A stretch of DNA of 14,274 bases from positions 1 to 14,274 of the forward strand of contig JBFWWZ010000056.1 of NCBI GenBank assembly GCA_050245915.1, read 5' to 3'. Of the stretch, positions 4,488-12,600 are shown piece by piece (within the stretch, counting starts at the first letter, position 1; every line of letters starts with the position of its first letter). Position numbers and translations under genes: made by a program. Source of the DNA: JBDSKH01 sp050245915. GTDB lineage: Bacteria; Actinomycetota; Actinomycetes; Actinomycetales; Microbacteriaceae. Below the pieces are notes generated by a model that saw only the letters and a program-made list of their open reading frames with translations, was not told the DNA's origin and did no database searches.

Positions 4488-6353
4488 TCAGTCGCCGCTC
4501 TCGGCCTCGGCAAGGGCATCTTCGATACTGTCTGTCGCGGTCGGCGACACGACCACAGGCGTCGGCGCGTTCGTCGCCTGAGTCTTCAGCTTCTCCTTGA
4601 TGCGCTCGACGAGCAGAGCGCGCCGGGCGTCGAAGAAGGCAAGGAAGTCCTCCGCCGTGTGCGGCAGCGGCGCGGGCAGCGAGTTCGCTTTGATGAACCC
4701 GGCCCGCTCATCGTCGCCGGGGTATCGCGTGGCGACCCAGGTGTCCGGCTCGATGTCGGACTTGCCGATATTCACCATGCCGGGGAGAAGCTCCAGGTTC
4801 GGCAGGAGGTCGCGCTTGCTGACCAGCTCGTCGACGAGTCGGTCGTCGTACTTTCGCGACCCATCCGCCGCCTTCGCACCTTTCAGCGCCTTCGGGTCGA
4901 GCTGCGCCTGCGGGAAGACATGGTCGACGTGGTACTGCTGCTGGGTGTCGACGTGGTCGAACAACGTCGCGAGCACGGCCCAGGTGCGGCCGCCGCCGTA
5001 GGAGAGGCCGAGTACGTCGTCGATGAGTTCATCGGTCACCGCGAGCGACTTGCCGCGCACGGCCATCGCGTACTCGATCGCTGCGAGCGGGAAGTCGGCG
5101 GCGCCGTCTCGTTTGATGACGTCGCGGATGTCACGCAGGAGCGTGTCGAGGCCAGAGCCCCACACACCGCGGACGATCAGTGAGCGCAGCACCCACGAGC
5201 GCAGCGCGAAGCGGTCCTTGCGGTCGTCGATCTTGTCGGACTGGCGGTATGCCTCTGTCAGCTTGCGGAAGTGGACGTAGTACGCCACGGGGATCAGCAC
5301 GCTGTCGGCGGTCAGGAGTCCGCCGGAGAGTCCGAAGTCGCTGAGCAGGCCAGCGGCGAGCTTGAGCGAGCCGCTGATCGTGTCCCAGTTCTGCTCGAGG
5401 AGGGCCATGTTCCCGGCGCCGAAGTTCTTGACCTTGAAGCCGACGTCGCCGATGTCGGAGAGCACGAGTCCCGACTTGAGCACTGTGTCCTGGGAGAAGT
5501 CGAATCCGTTGCCGAGCGCGTTCAGCGCGTCGACCAGCCCGTGCACCTCGGCGCGGGCGTCCTTGGTCTTCCACTGTGCCGTCGCGATCGACATGAGCAG
5601 GTCGGAGTAGGAGAGCACGGTGCCACCGGAGTTCACCCGAACAAAGATGTCGAGCACCCGCTCGATGTCCTGATCGTCTTCCTCGTAGAAGTGGAGGCTC
5701 GCGTTCTTGTGAACGGCCTCCCACAGCCGGCCGAGCATCTCCACCGCGCGGGAGTCATTGCCGACGCCATACTTCGCGGGGAGCTGCATGATCTGGAATT
5801 GCTCGGCCGCGTCGAAGACCTCCGCGACCGGGAACCAGACCTTCGTGGCATCGCCGGCCGCATCTTTCACCTGGTCGCTGGTCAGGAAACGCAGGTCGTA
5901 CTTCAGCCCGGCGTCGTTATCGAGCGCCTCATCGAGGAGGTTCAGGTAGAGCTTGCGGACCGGGTAGGAGGACGCCTTGTTCGACCATGCGTTCTTCGTC
6001 TTGTAGGCGTAGGTGCCGCGCAAGCCGATGTTCAGCGACGTGAGCCGCTGCTGGCCGTCGAGAACGGCGACGCGAGCCTGGTCGGTCGGGATGTCGATGA
6101 CCGGGTTGTGCTTCGCGTTGTACCCGTTGTAGTCCTTCATGAACCCGTAGAACTTGAACTTCGCAAGGTTCTCGGGCTCGACCTTCCAGGACAGGAAGCT
6201 ACCGACTGGATAGCCGCGCATGATCGAGTCGAAGACCTTGACGACCTGCGACGCCTTCCACACGAACTCGCGCTGGATCGCAGGAAGCACGAGCTCGTTC
6301 TTCTGCACCAGCTTCAGTGCTGAGGCGATGGTCATCGGCTCTTTGTGGCCCAT
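4488..6353 (-). CDS. DUF262 plus HNH (DUF1524-type) protein, GmrSD/BrxU-like type IV restriction enzyme
   Basis: This 621-aa protein has a full N-terminal DUF262 (GmrS-like, ParB-fold) domain: IQREFVW (26-32), YPVGSFLSW (48-56), VLDGQQRLTSL (97-107) and FVRVNSGGT (237-245). The DGQQR motif is the nucleotide-handling signature of the family. The C-terminus carries an HNH nuclease of the DUF1524 kind: HVDH (475-478), then Asn519 and Asn528 in NLELLPGMVN. GmrSD-type enzymes cut phage DNA with modified cytosines, and BrxU is a BREX-associated relative. All catalytic residues appear intact. It converges on the 2554-4462 operon with a 25-bp gap. There is no ribosome binding site at 6353, but a -10-like TAGCGT sits just upstream, fitting a leaderless mRNA. 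A start at 6335 is an alternative. Confidence 0.9.
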   Translation of the reverse strand: MGHKEPMTIASALKLVQKNELVLPAIQREFVWKASQVVKVFDSIMRGYPVGSFLSWKVEPENLAKFKFYGFMKDYNGYNAKHNPVIDIPTDQARVAVLDGQQRLTSLNIGLRGTYAYKTKNAWSNKASSYPVRKLYLNLLDEALDNDAGLKYDLRFLTSDQVKDAAGDATKVWFPVAEVFDAAEQFQIMQLPAKYGVGNDSRAVEMLGRLWEAVHKNASLHFYEEDDQDIERVLDIFVRVNSGGTVLSYSDLLMSIATAQWKTKDARAEVHGLVDALNALGNGFDFSQDTVLKSGLVLSDIGDVGFKVKNFGAGNMALLEQNWDTISGSLKLAAGLLSDFGLSGGLLTADSVLIPVAYYVHFRKLTEAYRQSDKIDDRKDRFALRSWVLRSLIVRGVWGSGLDTLLRDIRDVIKRDGAADFPLAAIEYAMAVRGKSLAVTDELIDDVLGLSYGGGRTWAVLATLFDHVDTQQQYHVDHVFPQAQLDPKALKGAKAADGSRKYDDRLVDELVSKRDLLPNLELLPGMVNIGKSDIEPDTWVATRYPGDDERAGFIKANSLPAPLPHTAEDFLAFFDARRALLVERIKEKLKTQATNAPTPVVVSPTATDSIEDALAEAESGD

Positions 6354-6361
6354 GCCGATCC

Positions 6362-6367
6362 ACGCTA
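6362..6367 (-). promoter_or_regulatory. -10-like element consistent with a leaderless transcript of the DUF262 gene
   Basis: The minus strand reads TAGCGT (TANNNT), ending 8 bases before the ATG at 6353. That spacing would place the transcript start at or next to the A of the start codon. The lack of a ribosome binding site there fits a leaderless mRNA, which is common in actinobacteria. The -35 region is weak. Confidence 0.4.
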
Positions 6368-6391
6368 GCGGTTGCCACGGACGCGCTCACA

Positions 6392-6432
6392 CGAAGGAGG
6401 GCGTCGACTCACAGGTCGACGCCCTCCGTTCG
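6392..6432 (-). terminator. Strong hairpin after the surface-protein gene
   Basis: GGAGGGCGTCGAC (6396-6408) pairs perfectly with GTCGACGCCCTCC (6415-6427) around a 6-base loop. The stem extends by CGAA/TTCG past a one-base bulge. It begins 5 bases after the stop of the minus-strand surface-protein gene, the expected place for its terminator. No long T-run follows (TTCGTGTG). It separates that gene from the DUF262 gene, which probably has its own promoter. Confidence 0.7.
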
Positions 6433-6437
6433 CAGCG

Positions 6438-9400
6438 CTACCTCTCCTCGTCCGGCGGCCTCACCGCCTCGATGTCGTCGTCCTCCATCGGGCGGCCGAG
6501 AAGCTCCTCGATCTGCTCGACGCTCAGCCAGTCCTCCTCACGGACCTCGCCCGCGGCAGCGCGAGCCGTCGCGAGCCGGCGACCGAAGAGGAGCATGCCG
6601 CCGAGCACGAGCAGGAACGTCGCGCCGCCGAGTCCGACCGGGAGCAGCCAGTCCGGGGTGCCCGTGTAGGCCAGCGGCGGCGGCGTGCCGGGCGGCGTGG
6701 TCGGACGTGGCGTCGGCCCGTCCGTCGGGGTCGGCGTGGGCGTCGGCTCCGGCGTGGGGGTCTCTGTCGGCGTCGGAGTCGGGGTCGGCTCTGGCGTGGG
6801 CGGCGGGGTCACGACGGTCACCTCGCCCGGCGCGCCGAGGTAGCCCGCCGCGAGCACGGCTCCGTCGGCGTCGTAGACCGTCTCCACCCAGTAGACCGAC
6901 CCGGCGGTGTCGACCGTGATCTCCGGCGAGGTGTAGTCGCCTTCCCCGGTCACCAGAATCGGGTCAGACTCGTAGAACGGGTCGTCGGCCTCGCCCTCGG
7001 CGGGCGCGGTCTCGAAGGGTCCGTAAGCGCGGAACACGAGGGTCGCGCCGACCGGAATCCATGAGCCGCGGACGAGTGCGGTGTCGGTGAACGGCTGCCC
7101 GACCTCGACCGTCTCGGTCGCTTGGCTGCTCACCCGGACGTCCGGGGTCGGCGCGGGTGGCGGCGGGGGTCCGGGGACGAAGAACCGCTCGAGGATGTCC
7201 GCCGGGGACGAGGTGAAGGGCTGCACGCGGTCGTCGCCGGCGAAGGAGCTGACGACGACGTAGTAGCCGGTCTCGCTCGGTCGGATCTCGTCGGCCGAGG
7301 TGTAGCCGACCTGATACACGCCGTTCTTCGCCGGGGTGCTGATCGTCGTCAGCACCGGCGCGGTCGCGAGGTCCAGGTCGTCGGTGAGCTGCGACTCCTC
7401 GAGCGGGCCGTAGACAGTGTGGGTGATCGCGTCGGTGTCGGCGCCCCAGTAGCCGTCGCCCTCGAAGGTCGTGTGGTCGGCGGGGAAGCCGGTCACGACG
7501 ATCCGGTCGAAGGCACGGCCATCCAGGTGCACGTTGTACTCGCGAACCTCGCTGGTGATCGACACCGGGTGTCGGACGCTCGTCGTCTCGGCGGTGATGC
7601 CGAAGTCGTCGATCCAGTCGCCCGCCAGATATGGCCGGTAGACGGTGGGCTGCTGCGCGACCCGGGCCTCCCACTTCCAGGTGATGAACCCTGCATTCGG
7701 GACCGTGACGGTCGGCGACGTGTAGACGCCGGGGCCGGTCGCGGTGATCTGCACGGTGCCGAGCACGGTCGCGGACGACGGGACTCCCGTGCCTTGAGCC
7801 GGCGGGAGGACCCCCACGACCTGGTAGGCGGTCCCGGTGAAGGTGACCGGGATCTGCTCGCCGCCCTGGCCCTCCAGCCACACGCCGTTCGCGCTGCTCA
7901 CGGTGAGCTGGTCGCTGATCTGATCGCCGGGCACGACGAGGCGCTCGGTAACGTTCGAGACCGCAAACGGCTGGAATGGGGCGACCGAGGTCTCCGGCAC
8001 GCGGACGTCATCCGTCCACGGGTAGACGCCAGGGTTCAGGTACGGCCTCGTCCCGGTCGCCTGGTCCCCGAGCTCCGCACGCCACACCCAGACATAGAAG
8101 CCGGACTCGGCCACGGTCGGGCCGCCGACTTCCACCGGCACTCCGGTCGGATCGTCGGCGACGTTCGTCGTCATGCTCGCATGGCCGACGATGACCGCGT
8201 CATCGGGGATCGGCTGGCCGTCAGCGACGGGGCGCGGCGACTTGTAGATCGTCGCCTGGAAGGCGACCGGCAGCCACGCGCCGCCGTCGGCGGTCTTGCC
8301 CCAGCGGGCGGAGCCCTCGAAGAGCACCGGAGTGACGTGGTCGACAAGCCGGTCGCCTTCGCGGACGAACTCCGACTCGACCGAGGTGGTCACCTTCGGG
8401 GCGAACCAGATCGTCGAGTCGATCGCCGCATCGAAGTGGTAGCTACGGGTCTCGACGTTCGTCGTCGTGGTGATCGTCGTCACGTTATAGACCGCGGTGC
8501 CGGCTCCCCAGGAGAGGTTCTGCCGGCTCGCGTCGGTGGTGTTGTAGAGCACGGTCACGAGCGGAATCCACATGCTCGCCTGCGTGACCACGGTCGCGGT
8601 CGACTGCGTGACGATCTCCGTCGATGTCGTGCCAGCCACCGTGATCGGCGTCGGGCCGGCGTGGTCAGCGGTGACCGGGTAGACGTCGCCGGAGTGGATC
8701 GTCCCGGTGAGCGTCGCCGTGCCGGTCGCGTCCCAGGTCGCGTTCGTCAGTGTCAGGGTGCCGGTCGACCCGCCCGTCTCGATCCCGTCGCCGATCGTCA
8801 CCGCGAAGTGGTCGGTGTGCTCGATCTGCGCGATCGTCGCCTCGATGGCGAGGTCGCCGGTCGACGCGGTCGGGTCGCCGGTGACGTAGACGGTCTTGTC
8901 CGCGCCGGCCGTGATGGACATAGCCTCGACCATGATCGCCACCGCCTTGTCGGCGACCTCGTTCAGCCGCCAGGTGGCGAACGGACCGAAGCCGGAGAGG
9001 TACCCGATCTGCTGCGTGTTGTAGTAGACGGCGTCCCGGAAGTTCGAGCCGGAGTAGCCGTGCATGTTCCAGCCCCACGGATTGATGAGCTGCCAGATGA
9101 CCTGCTGCGCCGCAGCCGCCGTGTTGACGTCGGTCGTGTTCCGGTAGGTCGTGGCGACGTAGTTCACCCGCGCCGTCTTGTCCGGTCCCCAGCCGAAGTT
9201 CGTCCAGGCGCCCTCCTCGTACTGGCCGTAGAGCGGCGAGTTCGAGCCGGGGTCGATGCAGAAGACCTTCGTACCACCCACCCGGACGGTGCCGAGCCAG
9301 TAGTAGGTGTCGTTGTTGATGCCGCCGATGCCGGTGTCGAGGACAGCGGCGCCAGAGACGGCCTGGGCTGGCTCGGCGATGACGACGCTGCCGGTGAGCA

Positions 9401-9515
9401 CCGCGAGTGCGGCAGCGATCCCGGCGACGAACTTGGTGAGTCGGCTGCGGGGCCGAGACGGCGTCGTGCCGCCAGGATCTCCGCCGTTGCCGACGGTCGA
9501 GTCGATGGTCTGCAT
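6438..9515 (-). CDS. Secreted, wall-anchored surface protein with thioester-like domain, Ig-like repeats and LAYTG signal
   Basis: The 1025-aa precursor starts with a basic segment and a hydrophobic signal peptide (about 28-47), with likely cleavage after AQA (50-52). Residues about 55-200 resemble a thioester adhesion domain: Cys86 in FCIDPG and Gln137/138 in QQVIW could form an internal Cys-Gln thioester for covalent attachment. The middle (about 370-900) holds several beta-rich Ig-like units with repeating V/T-rich strands and GxYxW motifs. A Pro/Thr stalk (about 903-947) leads to LAYTG (948-952), a class E sortase-type site, a membrane helix (956-978) and an unusually long acidic 47-aa tail. 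The ATG has AAGGAG 5 bases upstream. It follows the relaxase on the same strand, so a role in cell contact during transfer is plausible. Adhesion in general is the safer claim. Confidence 0.85.
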   Translation of the reverse strand: MQTIDSTVGNGGDPGGTTPSRPRSRLTKFVAGIAAALAVLTGSVVIAEPAQAVSGAAVLDTGIGGINNDTYYWLGTVRVGGTKVFCIDPGSNSPLYGQYEEGAWTNFGWGPDKTARVNYVATTYRNTTDVNTAAAAQQVIWQLINPWGWNMHGYSGSNFRDAVYYNTQQIGYLSGFGPFATWRLNEVADKAVAIMVEAMSITAGADKTVYVTGDPTASTGDLAIEATIAQIEHTDHFAVTIGDGIETGGSTGTLTLTNATWDATGTATLTGTIHSGDVYPVTADHAGPTPITVAGTTSTEIVTQSTATVVTQASMWIPLVTVLYNTTDASRQNLSWGAGTAVYNVTTITTTTNVETRSYHFDAAIDSTIWFAPKVTTSVESEFVREGDRLVDHVTPVLFEGSARWGKTADGGAWLPVAFQATIYKSPRPVADGQPIPDDAVIVGHASMTTNVADDPTGVPVEVGGPTVAESGFYVWVWRAELGDQATGTRPYLNPGVYPWTDDVRVPETSVAPFQPFAVSNVTERLVVPGDQISDQLTVSSANGVWLEGQGGEQIPVTFTGTAYQVVGVLPPAQGTGVPSSATVLGTVQITATGPGVYTSPTVTVPNAGFITWKWEARVAQQPTVYRPYLAGDWIDDFGITAETTSVRHPVSITSEVREYNVHLDGRAFDRIVVTGFPADHTTFEGDGYWGADTDAITHTVYGPLEESQLTDDLDLATAPVLTTISTPAKNGVYQVGYTSADEIRPSETGYYVVVSSFAGDDRVQPFTSSPADILERFFVPGPPPPPAPTPDVRVSSQATETVEVGQPFTDTALVRGSWIPVGATLVFRAYGPFETAPAEGEADDPFYESDPILVTGEGDYTSPEITVDTAGSVYWVETVYDADGAVLAAGYLGAPGEVTVVTPPPTPEPTPTPTPTETPTPEPTPTPTPTDGPTPRPTTPPGTPPPLAYTGTPDWLLPVGLGGATFLLVLGGMLLFGRRLATARAAAGEVREEDWLSVEQIEELLGRPMEDDDIEAVRPPDEER
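6675..6809 (-). repeat. Low-complexity Pro/Thr repeat coding for the surface-protein stalk
   Basis: The DNA repeats a short GGCGTCGGGGTC-like unit that encodes PTPTP/EPTPTP runs (residues about 903-947 of the surface protein). Such stalks span the cell wall. The repeat is prone to length change by slippage, so its size may differ between relatives. Confidence 0.75.
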
Positions 9516-9517
9516 GA

Positions 9518-9540
9518 CCTCTCCTTGGGTTTCGGAGAGG
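9518..9540 (-). promoter_or_regulatory. Hairpin that covers the ribosome binding site of the surface-protein gene
   Basis: On the minus-strand mRNA, CCTCTCC (9540-9534) pairs perfectly with GGAGAGG (9524-9518) around a 9-base loop (GAAACCCAA). The right arm, plus the preceding AA, forms the AAGGAG ribosome binding site 5 bases before the ATG. Folding would hide it, as in the leader at 2512-2550. The pairing is seen; control of translation is inferred. Confidence 0.5.
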
Positions 9541-9546
9541 AGACAC

Positions 9547-9558
9547 GGGCACGTGCCC
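9547..9558. repeat. Perfect 12-bp palindrome GGGCACGTGCCC
   Basis: This perfect palindrome lies between the relaxase stop and the surface-protein start, just upstream of the ribosome-site hairpin. With no loop it is more likely an operator-type protein-binding site than an RNA hairpin. It overlaps the edge of the hairpin at 9557-9584 by two bases. Confidence 0.45.
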
Positions 9559-9584
9559 CCTCGACGGCAGGGCCGTCAGAGGGG
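9557..9584 (-). terminator. Strong hairpin downstream of the relaxase gene
   Basis: CCCCTC plus GACGGC (9557-9568) pairs with GCCGTC (9572-9577) and GAGGGG (9579-9584). That gives 12 pairs with a one-base bulge and a 3-base loop. It lies 51 bases past the relaxase stop and before the surface-protein gene on the same strand. With no T-run it could end relaxase transcription, act as an attenuator, or protect an mRNA end. Confidence 0.5.
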
Positions 9585-9634
9585 TAGGTGCGGGGCAGGC
9601 GCCACGCGAGATTTCTTGTAGTTCGAGCGTCGCG

Positions 9635-12600
9635 TCAGAGGGTGCGGCCGACCGTGCGATCGGCGCCGCGTCGGGTTCGCCCCTCCGGCTGCGCGATGGC
9701 GCGAGCCCGGTGGGCCGCGGCCTCGGCGCGGGCTCGGTCGATCCGCTGGTTCGTGCTGTCCGGCTCGCCACCGAGCGTCACGTCGCCGGCGATCCGCCAA
9801 CGGTCGCGGTACGCGGCAACGATGAGCGCCTGCGCGCGCCAGCGATCCACCGCCAGTCCGCTCGGTATCCGGCCCAGCTCGCGGAGCCACGGGGCGTCGT
9901 CAGCCATCGCGGTGTCGACGAGTGCCGCGGCTCGCTGCGCTATCAGCTCGGCACGCTCGACGAGCGCGCGCTGCAGCTCCGTGTCGTCGATGCCGTCGGC
10001 GACGGGAATGATGCCGACGATCAGCTTCGGTTCGTAGCGGCGGCGCGGGTCCGCCGGTCGGTCGGCGAGGCGCTGCACCCGGTAGCGCAGCACGGCCGCG
10101 ACGTCCTCCGCGTCGTCGAGTGACCGCTCCGCGATCGCGGTGCGAAGCAGCAGTTCGACGTCGTGGTGGTTCGCCTCGGCGCGCCGTAGCTCCGCGGCGA
10201 GCGGGCCGAAGGCGTCGTCCGATGCGATCTCTTCCACGGTCGCGTCGTTGAGTCCGACCCTCCGGAGCATGCCGACCCAGCGGTCTCGCTGGGCTGCCTG
10301 TGCGATCGTGTCGTACTCGGCGGCGAGCTGGGCGATGTTCGTCCAGGTCTCCTGCTCCTCGCGGATCATCTCGTGCGCGGAGAGCTCCGCGCCGCGGTGC
10401 ACGAGGATGCCCCGGAGGATCGAGGTCGCGCTGACGCCCGCCGACTGCTGCTGATGCTCCTCCAGTGCCGACTGGTCGGTGGCGACGTAGACGCGGTTCG
10501 ACTCACGGCCGCGCGTCATAGCGACATAGAGCGACTCTCGGGTCATCGACGTCGAGGCGACGACGGCGTGCGCGGTGTCGACGGTCATCCCCTGCGCGCG
10601 GTACGCCGTGATCGCGTAGGCGAGCTCGAGCTGCTCGGCGACGTAGGCCGCGTGGAGGCGGATCGAGCCGTGCTCAGCGCCGATCGGACGGATGTCGATG
10701 CTGCCGTCGGCGTGGGCGGCGACGACGGTCCAGAGGTCGCCGTTCTTCACCCAGGTCCGGCCGTGGCGGATGCGCCGGTCGTTCTGACGAGTGACGACGA
10801 TGTCGCCGGCGCCGGCTTCGGTGCCGTCGTGGAGCCGCACGCCGCGCGCGTCGTCGACGAGGCCTGCTTCGATGCGGTCGAGTCGGGCGCGGAGGTTCAG
10901 GGCGCGGACGGCCTCGTTCGTCTCGGCGATCATGAGGCTGGTCTGTCGATGGGCGAGGTCGCTGAGCCATCCGGAGTACGCGGCATCGAGCATCGCATCG
11001 TGTTCGCCGCCGGCGACTCGCCCCTGCTGGTCGTACTCGTCGACGACCGCGCCCTCTCCGAGGCGAAGCCGGAGACTGGCCTGCCGCTCCCAGTCGTGGC
11101 GGAACCGCCAGATCTCGGTGAGCTCCGGCCGGTTCTGGATGCTGTCCGCGACGAACCCGAAGACACCGGAGGCGTCGACCGCTCCGTGCTGCTGACGGTC
11201 GCCGACCAGGAGCACCTTCGCTCCGACCGCGGCCGCATGCTCCGTGAGGCGGTCGAGGAGGAAGGTGCCCGACAGGCTCGCCTCATCGACGATGACGAGC
11301 TGCCCGGCCACGAAGTTCCACCGGCCGAGGTCATGCTCGGTCGCCCATTTGGCGGTGTTCTCGGTTGGAATGCCGAGTTCCTCCGCGAGGACCTGTGCGG
11401 CAGCGGCGGTCGGTGCGAGGCCGACGACGGTGCCTTTGCCGTGCTCCTGCTCCCAGGCGGCGCGGATCGCGGCCAGGGTGCTGGTCTTGCCGGAGCCGGC
11501 TGGGCCGACGAGCACGTCGACCCGGCGTCCGGAGACGGCGATCTGTTCGACGGCGCGCGCCTGGTCGTGGGACAGGACGACGCCGTCGCGTCGCTTCCGG
11601 GTCGCCCGCTCGATGCTCGACAGGGCGGCGGTCGGGCCGGCGGTGTCCATCGCGAGCGCGAGGATGCGGGCCTCGGCGTCAAGGTTCTGCTGCGAGGTGT
11701 AGATCGCCCCGTGCTTCATGCGAAACTCGCTGCTGCCGTCTGCGCGCCGGAAGTCGGCTGGGACGAAGGCGACCTCGCCCGGCGTGATCGACACCGAGGC
11801 GCGTTCGGCCGCGTCGACGACGATCGCCATCACGGTCTCGCGGTCGGTCGTCGAGGCGAATCGCTGGTCGATGAGCTGTCGCGCTGCCTCGGCGTAGAGG
11901 TTCCAGCGTCGCCAGGTCGAGCGCTTCTGGCCGACGGCCTGCGCGACGGACGCGCCGAGCTCCTCGAGCTCCGCGGTGCTGATGTCGTCAGCACGGAGGA
12001 GCACCTGGCGCCGGGTGCCTCGCAGTACCGAGCTCGCCCAGTCGGTCGCGTCGGCGCCGAGGACGCGGGTGGCTCGCGAGCGCCACTGCTCGGTGAGCTC
12101 CGCCAGTGAGTGCAGTGTCTTGTCGGGCCGCGTCGTGAGCGTGGCCTTCTGCCGGAGCCGGAGCAGACGCCTCGGCGACGGCTCACGTCCGCCGTGATCG
12201 GTGCGCCACGCCTGGACCAGTCGATCGAACTCGGCCTGAATGTCGTGGGACCGGCTGGAGAACTCGGCGATCAGCTCGTCGGGGACGGCGGCCAGCTCGT
12301 ATCCCGGGTTCCTGCCGGTGCCGCGTCCTCGGCGCTCCCACGCAAGACCGAGGTCGCGCGCGATGTGGTCGGCGAGGACGCCGTTGTAGTGCTCGGAGAG
12401 CGCGACCACCGCGGCGTGGATCGGGCGGCTGTCGAGCGTGCGCCACTTCGTCGGGTCCTCGGCGCTTCGGACCCGGTTCGCGATGACGAGATGGGTGTGG
12501 AGCTGCGGGTCGGAGGCTCGGGAGTCGTAGTGGTCGTACCCGGTCGCCACCACCCCGGAGACCTCCACCTGACGCACGGACCCGTTGCCGGCGTCGGCCC

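Noticed and set aside
6396..6427. GTCGAC-containing inverted repeat as a recombination or attachment site
   Set aside because: Its place 5 bases after a stop codon and its hairpin shape fit a terminator better; no integrase or second copy is seen.
7122..9587. Very long plus-strand open frame of 821 codons
   Set aside because: It lies opposite the surface-protein gene, is rich in Arg, Asp, Gly and Val with no recognisable domain, and lacks a sensible start. The minus-strand protein has a signal peptide, stalk and anchor.
10373..12109. Plus-strand open frame of 578 codons
   Set aside because: It is a shadow of the relaxase-helicase, whose motifs are complete on the minus strand.
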